64,000 bases of DNA from Paenisporosarcina macmurdoensis (GCF_042658845.1 NZ_JBHSRI010000038.1:1-64000), one strand, 5' to 3'; counted from the stretch's first letter, positions 16,925-26,551 are shown. Notes: a model not told the origin generated them from the letters alone. Numbers and translations are program-made.

Positions 16925-17938
16925 ATGCAGGAGACATTATTAGAAGTGAACAATTTAGTAACTGAATTCCGTACAGCTGACGGCAACGTCCAAGCTGTGC
17001 GGGATGTCTCCTTTTCCATCGCAAAAGGGGAGACATTATGCATCGTAGGGGAATCGGGCTGTGGGAAAAGCATTACGTCTCTATCTGTGATTGGTTTGCT
17101 CCCAAGCAACGGTAGAATTGCAAATGGAGAAGTGAAGTATGAAGGAAAGCCCATTCATAACTTACCTTATGAACAGATGAGACAAATGCGCGGCACAAAA
17201 ATTTCGATGATTTTCCAAGAACCCATGACAGCTTTAAATCCAGTACTAACCGTGGGTTACCAGTTGCGCGAACCGCTAATTCTTCATCATAAAATCAAGA
17301 AAAGTGAAGCAACGAAACAAGGAATAGAATTATTAAAACAAGTTGGAATCCCGTATCCTGAAAAAAGAATGAATCAATATCCACATGAACTAAGTGGAGG
17401 GATGAGACAACGTGTCATGATTGCGATGGCACTTGCTTGTCATCCTGGATTGCTCATTGCGGATGAACCGACAACTGCTTTAGATGTAACGATCCAAGCA
17501 CAGATTTTGGATTTAATTAATGAATTGAAGGAAAAATTAAATATGGGTGTCATGATGGTTACGCATGATATGGGCGTTGTAGCTGAAGTCGCTGACCGAG
17601 TTATGGTCATGTATGCTGGCAAAAAAGTAGAAGAAGGTCCTGTAGCAGCTATATTTGATAACCCAAAACATCCTTATACAATCGGGTTATTAAATTCAGT
17701 ACCAAATATTGATGATCCGGATTTCGAACTAGAACCTATACCCGGTTCGCTGCCGAGTTTACACGAACAGATTCAAGGATGTCGTTTCCACCCGCGGTGT
17801 AAATTCGCGACTGACAAATGTCGTGAAATTGCTCCTCCAGAATTTACAACAAAAGAACAAGGACATGTCGTGAGTTGTTGGTTACATGAAGAAGTAGAGG
17901 AGGAGGTTAAACATGGTCACCTTGTCGCCCAAATCTGA
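16925..17938 (+). CDS. Peptide ABC transporter ATPase, OppD/DppD type
   Basis: 337 aa ATPase. Walker A GESGCGKS, signature LSGGMRQRV, Walker B LLIADEPTTALD, then the OppD-type C-terminal Cys motif (CRFHPRCKFA...C...SCW) that binds an Fe-S cluster in some homologues. It starts 8 bp after the binding-protein gene and overlaps the next ATPase by 26 bp. Confidence 0.93.
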   Translation: MQETLLEVNNLVTEFRTADGNVQAVRDVSFSIAKGETLCIVGESGCGKSITSLSVIGLLPSNGRIANGEVKYEGKPIHNLPYEQMRQMRGTKISMIFQEPMTALNPVLTVGYQLREPLILHHKIKKSEATKQGIELLKQVGIPYPEKRMNQYPHELSGGMRQRVMIAMALACHPGLLIADEPTTALDVTIQAQILDLINELKEKLNMGVMMVTHDMGVVAEVADRVMVMYAGKKVEEGPVAAIFDNPKHPYTIGLLNSVPNIDDPDFELEPIPGSLPSLHEQIQGCRFHPRCKFATDKCREIAPPEFTTKEQGHVVSCWLHEEVEEEVKHGHLVAQI

Positions 17939-18914
17939 ACCAAAGATACTCCTCGAATTAAAAGGTGTGAAAAAATATTTTCCTATCAAAGGCGGCATCT
18001 TAAAACGTGTTCAAGGACATGTCAAAGCTGTCGAAGATGTGTCACTGCAATTATATGAAGGAGAAAGTTTAGGGGTAGTAGGGGAATCTGGTTGTGGGAA
18101 ATCCACATTAGGTCGTGCTATTTTAGGTCTTGAAGAATTAACGGAAGGCAAAATTCGCTTTCGTGATGAAGAAATTCAAGATTTAAAACGTAAAGAGAAA
18201 TTGAAATTTGTTAAAGAGATGCAAATGATTTTCCAAGACCCTTATGCTTCTTTAAACCCTCGACAACGCATTGGACATGCACTCGAAGAAGTCTTTACGA
18301 TGCATACCAATATGTCAGCAAAAGAAAAACGTACAAGTGTCATAGATTTGCTAAATGAAGTTGGGTTAAAAGAAGAACATTTTGATCGCTATCCACATGA
18401 ATTCAGCGGTGGCCAAAGACAACGTATAGGTATTGCCCGTGCAATTGCCTTAAATCCTTCGTTTGTTATTTGTGACGAAGCGGTATCAGCTTTGGATGTA
18501 TCGGTGCAAGCACAAGTGTTAAAATTATTAAAGACCTTGCAAGAAAAGTATCAGTTATCCTATTTATTTATATCGCATGATTTAGGGGTGGTTCGTTATT
18601 TCTGTGATCGCGTGCTTGTGATGTATCTTGGAACCACGGTGGAGTTAGGAACAGTAAAGGGATTATTTGCAAATCCATTGCATCCTTATACCCAAGCGCT
18701 TTTATCGGCTATTCCGCGACCATCCGTTCACGTAAATACAAAACGAATTCGATTACAAGGAGATTTACCTAATCCAGCAAATCCGCCTAGTGGATGTCCA
18801 TTCCACACACGTTGTCCAATTGCACAAGATGTGTGTAAGGTTGATAAACCCGCTTGGCAAGAATATGAAATAGGTCATTTTGCTGCTTGTCATTTTGCAG
18901 GTACTAAAATTTAG
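17913..18914 (+). CDS. Peptide ABC transporter ATPase, OppF/DppF type
   Basis: 333 aa. Walker A GESGCGKST, signature FSGGQRQRIG, Walker B FVICDEAVSALD (Ala where most have Pro), C-terminal Cys motif CPFHTRCPIAQDVC. RBS gaggaggtt lies within the preceding gene, indicating translational coupling. Confidence 0.93.
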   Translation: MVTLSPKSEPKILLELKGVKKYFPIKGGILKRVQGHVKAVEDVSLQLYEGESLGVVGESGCGKSTLGRAILGLEELTEGKIRFRDEEIQDLKRKEKLKFVKEMQMIFQDPYASLNPRQRIGHALEEVFTMHTNMSAKEKRTSVIDLLNEVGLKEEHFDRYPHEFSGGQRQRIGIARAIALNPSFVICDEAVSALDVSVQAQVLKLLKTLQEKYQLSYLFISHDLGVVRYFCDRVLVMYLGTTVELGTVKGLFANPLHPYTQALLSAIPRPSVHVNTKRIRLQGDLPNPANPPSGCPFHTRCPIAQDVCKVDKPAWQEYEIGHFAACHFAGTKI

Positions 18915-18941
18915 AAACGAACAAATTTGAGGGGGATCATC

Positions 18942-20546
18942 ATGGATTACTTACACCACCCATTTGCAGCGAAGCGTCATACCGTATTCGCGAAGAAAGG
19001 CATGGTCGCAACATCACAACCACTTGCAGCACAAGCAGGTCTTGAAATTTTGCAGAAAGGTGGTAATGCGATTGACGCTGCGATCGCGACAGCGGCAGCA
19101 TTGACAGTTGTTGAACCAACTTCGAACGGAATTGGCGGCGATGCATTCGCACTTGTATGGACAAAAGATAAGCTACATGGTCTCAACGCCTCTGGTCCTG
19201 CACCACAATCGATTTCTGCTGAAGCTATACGACAAAAAGGACATGAAAAAATGCCTGTGTTTGGCGTGATTCCTGTCACTGTACCTGGTGTACCGGCAGC
19301 TTGGGCAGAGCTTTCACAGAAATTCGGCAAACTTCCGTTAAAAGACGTACTTATTCCAGCTATTCGTTATGCAGAAGAAGGCTACCCATTAACACCGATT
19401 CTCGGTAAGTACTGGAAAGCTGCCTATAAAAAATTCAAGGAAACCTTTACAACAGAAGAATTTGCCTCTTGGTTTGAAACATTTGCACCAAACGGACGAG
19501 CGCCTGAAGTAGGAGAAGTTTGGTCATCTCCTGGGCACGCAAAAACGTTACGTGCAATCGGTGAAACAAATGCTAGAGATTTCTATGAAGGCGAAATTGC
19601 TGATAAAATCGATGCCTACTTTAAGAAACACGATGGCTACTTAACAAAAGAAGATTTAGCTACATACAAACCACAATGGGTTGAGCCAGTTTCTGCGAAT
19701 TATCGCGGATACGACGTATGGGAAATCCCGCCGAATGGACAAGGTATGGTTGCGCTCATGGCGTTAAACGTCTTTAAGCAATTAGACAAACCAGCTTGGC
19801 AAGATGCAGACACATTCCATCAACAGATCGAAGCCATGAAATTGGCATTCACAGACGGCCAAGCGTTTATTACAGAACCTGAAGCGATGCCAGTGAGCGT
19901 TGAACATTTACTATCAGAAGAATACGCAGAAAAGCGTGCGGGTGTTATCGAAGATACTGCAAGCAACCCACAACCATATGAACTTCCAAAGGGTGGCACG
20001 GTCTATTTAGCTGTTGCGGATGATGAAGGAAATATGGTTTCTTATATCCAAAGTAATTATATGGGCTTTGGCTCAGGTATCGTGGTGCCAGGCACTGGAA
20101 TTGGGATGCAAAACCGTGGTCATGATTTTTCACTTGATGAAACAAATCCGAACGTCTTGAAACCAGGGAAGAGAACGTATCATACTATCATTCCAGGATT
20201 CCTAACGAAAGATGGGCAAGCAGTTGGACCATTTGGTGTAATGGGGGGATATATGCAACCTCAAGGACACTTCCAAGTTGTAACCAATACAGTAGATTTC
20301 TTATTGAATCCACAAGCTACCTTGGATATGCCTCGTTGGCAATGGATTAAAGGGAAGACGGTCCATGTCGAACCCGAGTTTCCAAATTACTTAGTGCAGA
20401 ACTTGGTTAGAAAAGGACATGACATACATGTAACATCGGACGGTGGTAGTTTTGGACGTGGACAAATCATTTGGAGAAATCCCGAAACGGGCGTACTGCA
20501 AGGCGGTACAGAATCCCGAACTGACGGAACCATCGCTGCTTGGTAG
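18942..20546 (+). CDS. Gamma-glutamyltransferase, YwrD-like
   Basis: Ntn hydrolase that cleaves gamma-glutamyl bonds (glutathione and other gamma-glutamyl peptides). 534 aa. The self-processing catalytic Thr is Thr353 in KGGTVYLAVADDEGNMVS, followed by the oxyanion region and NYMGFGSGIVVPGTGI. No signal peptide is visible, so it is probably cytoplasmic as expected for YwrD. ATG 18942 follows gaggggga. It follows a peptide importer, which suggests import then intracellular breakdown of gamma-glutamyl peptides. Confidence 0.9.
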   Translation: MDYLHHPFAAKRHTVFAKKGMVATSQPLAAQAGLEILQKGGNAIDAAIATAAALTVVEPTSNGIGGDAFALVWTKDKLHGLNASGPAPQSISAEAIRQKGHEKMPVFGVIPVTVPGVPAAWAELSQKFGKLPLKDVLIPAIRYAEEGYPLTPILGKYWKAAYKKFKETFTTEEFASWFETFAPNGRAPEVGEVWSSPGHAKTLRAIGETNARDFYEGEIADKIDAYFKKHDGYLTKEDLATYKPQWVEPVSANYRGYDVWEIPPNGQGMVALMALNVFKQLDKPAWQDADTFHQQIEAMKLAFTDGQAFITEPEAMPVSVEHLLSEEYAEKRAGVIEDTASNPQPYELPKGGTVYLAVADDEGNMVSYIQSNYMGFGSGIVVPGTGIGMQNRGHDFSLDETNPNVLKPGKRTYHTIIPGFLTKDGQAVGPFGVMGGYMQPQGHFQVVTNTVDFLLNPQATLDMPRWQWIKGKTVHVEPEFPNYLVQNLVRKGHDIHVTSDGGSFGRGQIIWRNPETGVLQGGTESRTDGTIAAW

Positions 20547-21136
20547 AACGTCCGATATCGAAGAACACCTCCGCGCGTCCAGGACGTGTTCTTCACCGTA
20601 ACCTTGGACTAGCTTTTTTTAGAATTGGTATGCTTGGATTTGGTGGAGGACCTTCCTCGATTCCATTAGTTCATCAAGAAGTTGTGAAAAAATATGAATG
20701 GATGACTGACGATGAATTTGGAGACACCCTAGCACTTGCGAATACATTACCAGGGCCTATCGCTACAAAAATGGCTGGATACGTAGGTTATCGAGTAGCG
20801 GGGGTATGGGGGCTTCTGAATGCACTCTTGGCGTCTGTCATTCCAACTGTTGTGTTGATGATTGCCTTTCTTGGCTTGCTTCAAACGTATAAAGACATTC
20901 CATGGGTACAACATATGTCCGCTTCTGTCGTGCCCGTAGTTGCTGTGATGCTTGCTGTGTTAACATGGGATTTTATTAAGAAATCCGGTGAAACGCTCGG
21001 TTGGATGCGTGCCATTATGCTATTGGCGCTATCCGCAATTCTAATAGAAGCTTTGCATATCCATCCGGCTATTGTTATTTTAGGTTGTATTGTAGCCGTC
21101 TTTTCCCCTCTCTTGAAAAGGAGGAAGAAAGCATGA
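20540..21136 (+). CDS. Chromate transporter, N-terminal half protein (short-chain CHR)
   Basis: About 198 aa with one CHR domain: LGLAFFRIGMLGFGGGPSSIPLVHQEVV, then LPGPIATKMAGYVGYRV and four or more membrane spans. The start is uncertain: the only in-frame start before the first helix is TTG 20540, inside the ggt stop region (TTGGTAG), giving a 7-bp overlap and likely coupling. With its partner it forms the two-gene chromate efflux type (ywrB/ywrA-like). The physiological substrate may not be chromate. Confidence 0.85.
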   Translation: MVERPISKNTSARPGRVLHRNLGLAFFRIGMLGFGGGPSSIPLVHQEVVKKYEWMTDDEFGDTLALANTLPGPIATKMAGYVGYRVAGVWGLLNALLASVIPTVVLMIAFLGLLQTYKDIPWVQHMSASVVPVVAVMLAVLTWDFIKKSGETLGWMRAIMLLALSAILIEALHIHPAIVILGCIVAVFSPLLKRRKKA

Positions 21137-21663
21137 TTTATTGGCATCTATTTTTAGCTTTCTTTATTCCCGGTATCCTAGGATACGGCGGAGGCCCAGC
21201 TTCCATTCCGCTAGTTGAACATGAAGTGGTAGGGACTTATGAATGGTTGTCTACTCAAGAATTTAGTGAAGTAGTAGCCATTGGCAATTCATTACCTGGT
21301 CCAATAGCAACGAAGATGGCTGGATACATCGGCTATGCGGAAGGCGGTATACTAGGATCCATAGTTGCGATGCTTGCGACGGTTGCTCCGTCTTTAATCC
21401 TAATGATTTTCATGATGGCCATCTTGATGAAATATAAAGATGAGCCAGAAGTAAAAAACTTAACGAAAGTCATTAGACCGGTGATTGCGATTCTACTCGG
21501 CTTTATGACGATACAATTTGCACAACAATCCGTTGATGGCCTCGGTATTGGCTATACATTAATCATAATGGCTACGAGTTTTGTGTTATTGGAAAAAGTG
21601 AAATTACATCCAGCATTTGTCATTGCGTTGGCATTAGTCTTTGGCGCTATTACAGGTTTATGA
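21133..21663 (+). CDS. Chromate transporter, second half protein (short-chain CHR)
   Basis: 176 aa CHR-domain protein, MIYWHLFLAFFIPGILGYGGGPASIPLVEHEVV, with the repeated LPGPIATKMAGYIGY. Start ATG 21133 overlaps the previous stop as ATGA with RBS aggaggaa. The two halves are paralogues expected to insert in opposite orientation. Confidence 0.88.
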   Translation: MIYWHLFLAFFIPGILGYGGGPASIPLVEHEVVGTYEWLSTQEFSEVVAIGNSLPGPIATKMAGYIGYAEGGILGSIVAMLATVAPSLILMIFMMAILMKYKDEPEVKNLTKVIRPVIAILLGFMTIQFAQQSVDGLGIGYTLIIMATSFVLLEKVKLHPAFVIALALVFGAITGL

Positions 21664-21744
21664 AGAGTCGCAGCGATGCGGCTCTTTGTTTTGGTTTAGG
21701 GATATTAGAAATTTGAACACCGATTATATTTCCTTTTTATGGGT

Positions 21745-21828
21745 GAAGCGGAATAAAACTAGTGTGAAGCCGAATAAAAGGCGTATGTAGCCGATAAAAC
21801 CCACGACGAAGCCGAATAAAATCACTTT
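21745..21828 (+). repeat. 21-bp periodic array, type 1 (four units)
   Basis: Units start at 21745, 21766, 21787 and 21808, each exactly 21 bp. The core is gaagccgaataaaa (unit 1 gaagcggaataaaa, unit 3 gtagccgataaaa) followed by a variable 6-8 bp. A fifth, degenerate unit may follow near 21834. Lies between the chr genes and the glmS promoter. Confidence 0.85.
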
Positions 21829-21930
21829 CATAGGTGAAATGGACCGAATCATCCTCATACTAAAGGGGCAATGAGTAGATTTCCTAACCGATTAGGTTTC
21901 CACTGAATACAATGGGGTAAAGTACTTTTA

Positions 21931-21959
21931 TTGACGTTTGTACGCGAAATCAGTATGAT
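21931..21959 (+). promoter_or_regulatory. Sigma-A promoter of glmS
   Basis: TTGACG (21931-21936), 17-nt spacer, TATGAT (21954-21959). Transcription would start near 21966, about 90 nt before the ribozyme cleavage site. Confidence 0.75.
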
Positions 21960-22046
21960 AGGAATGTTGGCGTAAACTGTAAGTCATTGACAACTGACTA
22001 CGTCACCGTGCTAAAGGAGAGAATGTTTGCACGATAAATGAGGAAA

Positions 22047-22216
22047 AAAATGATAGCGCCAGAGCTGAAGAAATTGGACGAAACAGATCTTCAGCAGACG
22101 AGGTGGAGGAGTATCGAAGATTCGGCGGATACCTCCCGGCCGCGATGCCCGGTCGTAATTCTTGTTCTTAACCCGTGAAAGTGATTTTGCGAACAAAGGA
22201 AGAAGAGGGCACACGA
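22047..22216 (+). ncRNA. glmS ribozyme-riboswitch
   Basis: Self-cleaving RNA that uses glucosamine-6-phosphate as cofactor and lowers glmS expression. Conserved parts are visible in order: agcgccagagct at the cleavage site, gacgaggtggagg, atcgaa...ttcggcgga, tacctcccgg, gcccggtcgt, then the distal P3/P4 region to gggcaca. By family rule cleavage falls between A22055 and G22056. It is 60 nt upstream of glmS. A minus-strand ORF across it is an artefact. Confidence 0.95.
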
Positions 22217-22276
22217 CAGCGTCTGTACGTATTGCAGAACGCTTATTTTGATTTTACTAAATGGAGGATTTAAATT

Positions 22277-24079
22277 ATGTGTGGAATTGTAGGATACATC
22301 GGAGAGTTAGATTCAAAAGAGATTTTATTAAAAGGGTTAGAGAAATTAGAATACCGTGGGTACGATTCAGCAGGTATTGCTGTTCGTAATGCTGACGGCG
22401 TAACGATTTTTAAAGAAAAAGGTCGCATTGCAGACTTACGTAAAGCAGTGGAAGATGATGTACATTCAAAAACAGGGATTGGACATACTCGTTGGGCAAC
22501 TCACGGCGTGCCAAACCAATTAAATGCACATCCACATCAAAGTGAATCAGGTCGTTATACACTGGTTCATAACGGTGTTATTGAAAACTATCATTTACTA
22601 CAAAAAGAATATTTACCAGGCGTTGAAATGAAATCTGATACAGACACAGAAGTTATCGTGCAATTGCTTGAGAAATTCTCACAAGATGGCAAGACAACGA
22701 GTGAAGCTTTCCGTCACACTTTGTCTTTGTTACACGGTTCATATGCAATCGCGTTACTAGACTCAGAGGAAGCACAAACGATCTATGTAGCTAAAAATAA
22801 AAGCCCATTATTAGTAGGTCTTGGAGACGACTTTAATGTAGTGGCATCTGACGCGATGGCAATGATTCAAGTTACTAACGAATATGTAGAACTTCACGAT
22901 CAAGAAATGGTGATTGTGAAAAAAGAGTCTGTTGAAATTCAAAAACTAGACGGAACTGTTGTAGAACGTGAATCATATACAGCAGAACTTGATATGAGCG
23001 ATATTGAAAAAGGGATGTACCCTCATTACATGTTAAAAGAAATCGACGAGCAACCTGCTGTTATGCGTAAAATTATCCAAGCCTATCAGAATGAACAAGG
23101 GAAGCTTGAAATTGAAGAAGGCATTTTAACAGCATTGAACAATGCAGATCGCCTTTATATTATTGCAGCAGGTACGAGTTACCACGCAGGATTAGTTGGT
23201 AAAGAATACTTCGAGAAAATCGCAGGAATTCCAGTTGAAGTTCACATCTCAAGTGAATTTGGCTACAACATGCCGTTATTATCTGAAAAACCATTATTCA
23301 TGTTCATCACTCAATCAGGGGAAACGGCAGATAGCCGCCAAGTATTAGTGAAAATTAAAAAATTAGGTCATCCTACGTTGACTGTAACGAATGTAAAAGG
23401 TTCTACGCTTTCACGTGAAGCGGATTACACATTGTTACTACATGCAGGACCTGAAATTGCGGTTGCTTCTACAAAAGCGTATACAGCACAAATTGCAGTT
23501 CTTGCACTTACAGCTGCGGTTGCTGCTGAAAAAGCAGGACACCCAATAGATTTTGATATCGTTCAAGAACTTGGAATCGTGGCAAATGCAGTGCAAGCGA
23601 TGGTTGATTCAAAAGAAGAAATGGAGAAAATCGCTCGTGACTTCCTTTCAACAACACGCAATGCATTCTTCATTGGCCGTAACCTAGACTTCTGTGTCAG
23701 CATGGAAGGCGCATTAAAACTGAAAGAAATTTCGTACATTCAAGCAGAAGGCTTTGCCGGTGGCGAATTGAAACATGGAACGATCGCATTAATTGAAGAC
23801 GGTACGCCAATCTTCGCATTAGCGACACAAAAAGCAGTAAGCTTGAACATCCGTGGAAACGTTAAAGAAGTAGTGGCACGTGGCGCAAACCCATGTATCA
23901 TTGCAATGGAAGGCATGGAAGAAGAAGGCGATACACTCGTCTTACCAAAAGTGCATCCATTATTAACACCACTTGTTTCAGTTATTCCATTACAATTAAT
24001 CAGCTATTACGCAGCATTGCACCGCGATTGCGACGTGGATAAACCACGTAACTTGGCAAAATCGGTTACAGTTGAGTAA
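22277..24079 (+). CDS. glmS: Glutamine-fructose-6-phosphate aminotransferase
   Basis: Makes glucosamine-6-phosphate from fructose-6-phosphate and glutamine; first committed step to UDP-GlcNAc. 600 aa. Catalytic Cys2 (MCGIVGYIG), the glutaminase domain with HTRWATHG, two SIS domains (CSAGTSYHAG-like AAGTSYHAGL and SQSGETADS) and the C-terminal KPRNLAKSVTVE are intact. Control by the upstream ribozyme and its own promoter. Confidence 0.98.
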   Translation: MCGIVGYIGELDSKEILLKGLEKLEYRGYDSAGIAVRNADGVTIFKEKGRIADLRKAVEDDVHSKTGIGHTRWATHGVPNQLNAHPHQSESGRYTLVHNGVIENYHLLQKEYLPGVEMKSDTDTEVIVQLLEKFSQDGKTTSEAFRHTLSLLHGSYAIALLDSEEAQTIYVAKNKSPLLVGLGDDFNVVASDAMAMIQVTNEYVELHDQEMVIVKKESVEIQKLDGTVVERESYTAELDMSDIEKGMYPHYMLKEIDEQPAVMRKIIQAYQNEQGKLEIEEGILTALNNADRLYIIAAGTSYHAGLVGKEYFEKIAGIPVEVHISSEFGYNMPLLSEKPLFMFITQSGETADSRQVLVKIKKLGHPTLTVTNVKGSTLSREADYTLLLHAGPEIAVASTKAYTAQIAVLALTAAVAAEKAGHPIDFDIVQELGIVANAVQAMVDSKEEMEKIARDFLSTTRNAFFIGRNLDFCVSMEGALKLKEISYIQAEGFAGGELKHGTIALIEDGTPIFALATQKAVSLNIRGNVKEVVARGANPCIIAMEGMEEEGDTLVLPKVHPLLTPLVSVIPLQLISYYAALHRDCDVDKPRNLAKSVTVE

Positions 24080-24194
24080 GAAAATATAGGAAAGCCGAAC
24101 AGAAGATGTGGCTTTGAAATTAAGTATTTGATAATCTATAACGAAGTGTGATCATTTCTAAAATAGATTGATCATTTATAATAAAGTTTGATTA

Positions 24195-24240
24195 AAATTA
24201 TCTCACCTCTATCTTCCCTTAGAGTTGAGATAATTTTTTT
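24195..24240 (+). terminator. Terminator after glmS
   Basis: Stem attatctca / tgagataat followed by seven T, 115 bp past the stop codon. Confidence 0.75.
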
Positions 24241-24315
24241 ATTGGATATTTGAGTCAATTTCATAATTCATAAAACCGGATGTAAACACGAACATTATAA
24301 AAACAGAGATTCTTT

Positions 24316-24440
24316 CGATTTCCGTTACGGGCGGACGCTTTCCGCGGGTGGTCCGTGTGCCTCCTCGTTCGCTACGCTCTCTGTGGGGTCACACCTGGAC
24401 ACACTTTTCCCGCCGGAGTCGCCGCCCTTCACTCCAATCA
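24316..24440 (+). repeat. Dispersed hairpin repeat R1, copy C
   Basis: Same orientation as copy A (gatttccgttacgggcggac ... gccgcccttcactccaatca). The arm that is GGTGAG/CTCACC in copy A is GTGTG (24355-24359) with CACAC (24390-24394) here, so pairing is kept with different bases. Confidence 0.85.
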
Positions 24441-24632
24441 AATTAGAGAAATTCTTAACAAATTCAAAGGGATACACTTCAAATGTTCGTGTATCATTCA
24501 TCAAAAGATATTTATGAAATTGACTCATTTATGTGCTTTAAAGATTGTGAAATATTTAATTCAACACGGCAGGTTAGTTCAATAAGGGTATTATTTTATT
24601 TAAGGTAATAAATAAAGTAGGAGGTGCGGACA

Positions 24633-25145
24633 TTGCAAAGGAATTATTACAATGGTCATGGATTTTGGCAGGTAGAACCAAAATATAAACGTGTTGAATA
24701 TCTTATAAACGATAAAATAATAAAAAAAGCTGAAAACGAATTAAACATTAAATTTCCTCAATCGTTTATAGATTTAATGAAAATCAATAATGGAGGAGAA
24801 CTTAATTATCCTTATTTCGTTTTACCTGCAGGCGATACTGAATGCATTCCTGATGAAGAACGAGTAAAACTTCCATCAATAGAACCAATTCATTTTGAGA
24901 ATGATGATATAAGCATTTTGTCCTCTGAAAAACTTTTAAATGAAGTTAACCTCCCTAAAGGGTTTATTGTGTTGTGGACGGATTTCCATTATTGGGTTGT
25001 ACTAGATTATCGAAGTAACAAAGATAATCCATCTGTAATGTATATAGCAGAAAACTTTTCAGCTTCAACTTTTGACACTACAGAATGGGAATATATCAAA
25101 ATTACTGATACCTTTGATGAATTTTCTAAACAATTATTCTGTTGA
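24633..25145 (+). CDS. SMI1/KNR4 (SUKH) family protein
   Basis: 170 aa SUKH-superfamily protein, the fold used by many immunity proteins against polymorphic and LXG toxins. Typical features are AENELNIKFPQSFIDLMKINNGG near residue 35, the central DDISILSSEKLLNE and WTDFHYWVVLDY. Start TTG 24633 is preferred because AGGAGGTG lies 6 nt before it, whereas GTG 24624 overlaps that RBS. No toxin gene is adjacent, so its partner, if any, is elsewhere. Confidence 0.75.
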   Translation: MQRNYYNGHGFWQVEPKYKRVEYLINDKIIKKAENELNIKFPQSFIDLMKINNGGELNYPYFVLPAGDTECIPDEERVKLPSIEPIHFENDDISILSSEKLLNEVNLPKGFIVLWTDFHYWVVLDYRSNKDNPSVMYIAENFSASTFDTTEWEYIKITDTFDEFSKQLFC

Positions 25146-25181
25146 AACAAAGTCACGACGTTTAAAAAACATTACTCTGCT

Positions 25182-25220
25182 TCACCCCATTGGATATTCA
25201 TGTCCAATGGGGTGTTTTTT
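25182..25220 (+). terminator. Terminator after the SUKH gene
   Basis: Stem caccccattgga / tccaatggggtg followed by six T. Confidence 0.9.
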
Positions 25221-25384
25221 GATGGTGAAAGAGAAAGTTTGACTCATTTATTCATGCAATACTAGTGTCATATAAGTGTTAAGAATATAGATCAGTTTGG
25301 CTAGTAACACCCGCTATAAAGAAATGTCCTTTAAGAATAAAACCTTCTAAACGGAGCACATTAGACTTTAGGAGGTGAATATCC

Positions 25385-25558
25385 ATGAGTAAAAACAATA
25401 ATAAGACAATGAATGAAAGAAATCATAACAGCTTTGGAATTTACAAAAGTCCCAACGATCCAAACGAAGAATTTGCTAAAGACTTTAATCCTGAATCTAA
25501 ACCAGAAGAATATGAAACCAACAAAGACAAGAATCAACAAACTAAAAGAAATAAATAA
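25385..25558 (+). CDS. Small hydrophilic protein, 57 aa
   Basis: Begins MSKNNNKTMNERNHNSFGIY and is rich in N, K, E and P with no hydrophobic segment, a composition like minor small acid-soluble spore proteins, but I cannot match it to a named Ssp family. ATG has a perfect RBS (aggaggtg, 7 nt) and a terminator follows, so it is likely real. Confidence 0.6.
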   Translation: MSKNNNKTMNERNHNSFGIYKSPNDPNEEFAKDFNPESKPEEYETNKDKNQQTKRNK

Positions 25559-25579
25559 CTTCTAGAACAGTTTGATGAC

Positions 25580-25621
25580 AATAACCTCTGAGGATAATAA
25601 ATTCTTGAGAGGTTATTTTTC
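25580..25621 (+). terminator. Terminator after the 57-aa gene
   Basis: Stem aataacctct / agaggttatt followed by T-run. Confidence 0.85.
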
Positions 25622-25724
25622 ATTATGTAGTAAGCAGAAAAAATCAAAATCATGCATGCAGAATACAAGCCTGAACGCTTTAATGTGGTGATAGTGAATT
25701 TGCTATCCGAAGGGACAAAGCTAC

Positions 25725-25768
25725 AAAATCACATCTTGAGATTGAGTTATCTTAAGATGTGATTTTTA
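25725..25768. terminator. Isolated terminator-like hairpin
   Basis: Stem aaaatcacatcttgag / cttaagatgtgattttt in a gene-free stretch (25622-25944). No gene immediately precedes it on either strand, so it may end an unseen small RNA or be a remnant. Confidence 0.55.
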
Positions 25769-25944
25769 TATTAAATTTATGTATTGAATAGTATTCCAAT
25801 AAAATGCGTAGGAAATACTATTCCTTAAAGGGAATAATTTACATCTAATCACTTTTCTTTTACAATGAAATCAGATACTTACAAACTTTTACTGTAAAGA
25901 GTAGACTAAGAAAATTTGAAATCATTTGAAAGAGGAGAAATTTC

Positions 25945-26496
25945 ATGAATTACACGGATCGGAAAAGTAAGTTTTGGGTTTTTGCCCTACTTTTATTTAT
26001 CATAGCCCCATTTGTTATTATGCTAACACCCATGATTGTGGCGGTGACAATTTCGGATACTCCTGATAAAATCGTCTTTATTCCAAAAGGCACGAGTATG
26101 ATGATGTATGGCTTAGCTTTTTTGGTTGTGATTGTGGTGTTTTGTGCCATGTATTTTTCAAAGTCTAAACTGTTTACTATTTTAACAGGGATCATGGCAG
26201 TAGTTGGATTCCTCCTTTTTTTCAGCATAGGTGTTCAAAACTACGTGTATCTCCATGAGGACTTTATCAAAAATAATCCAATATGGGGTTCAAAAGTCGA
26301 ATACCAATGGACTGATCTGGCGAAAGTGACACACGAGTTATACAACGAAGAAACAGCCCGTGATGAAAAGTATATTTTCGAATTTGACGATGGCTATACA
26401 TTTGAATTTATAGGGTCGGGAATAGTCGATGCAAAAGCGAAAAGTAAGATTTACCAAAAGGCAATTAATCTTGATGTGCCTTATGATGAGTATTAA
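25945..26496 (+). CDS. Hypothetical membrane protein, 183 aa
   Basis: Three predicted membrane helices (about residues 11-35, 52-70 and 75-93) followed by an exposed beta-rich C-terminal domain (WGSKVEYQWTDLAKVTHELYNEE ... KYIFEFDDGYTFEF). This layout resembles small bacterial PH-like membrane proteins, but no family is certain. RBS gaggaga before ATG. Monocistronic. Confidence 0.7.
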   Translation: MNYTDRKSKFWVFALLLFIIAPFVIMLTPMIVAVTISDTPDKIVFIPKGTSMMMYGLAFLVVIVVFCAMYFSKSKLFTILTGIMAVVGFLLFFSIGVQNYVYLHEDFIKNNPIWGSKVEYQWTDLAKVTHELYNEETARDEKYIFEFDDGYTFEFIGSGIVDAKAKSKIYQKAINLDVPYDEY

Positions 26497-26551
26497 TTGA
26501 GAGACATTTAAATTAAAGTTTCGTTCGTGTGAAACAGATGAAAGATCAATA

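Noticed and set aside
21745..21828. CRISPR array
   Set aside because: Cores are only 13-14 bp, the variable parts 6-8 bp, four units, and no cas gene is present. The same holds for 37983-38066.
22011..22214. Minus-strand ORF upstream of glmS
   Set aside because: It is antisense to the glmS ribozyme, whose conserved structure explains the sequence.
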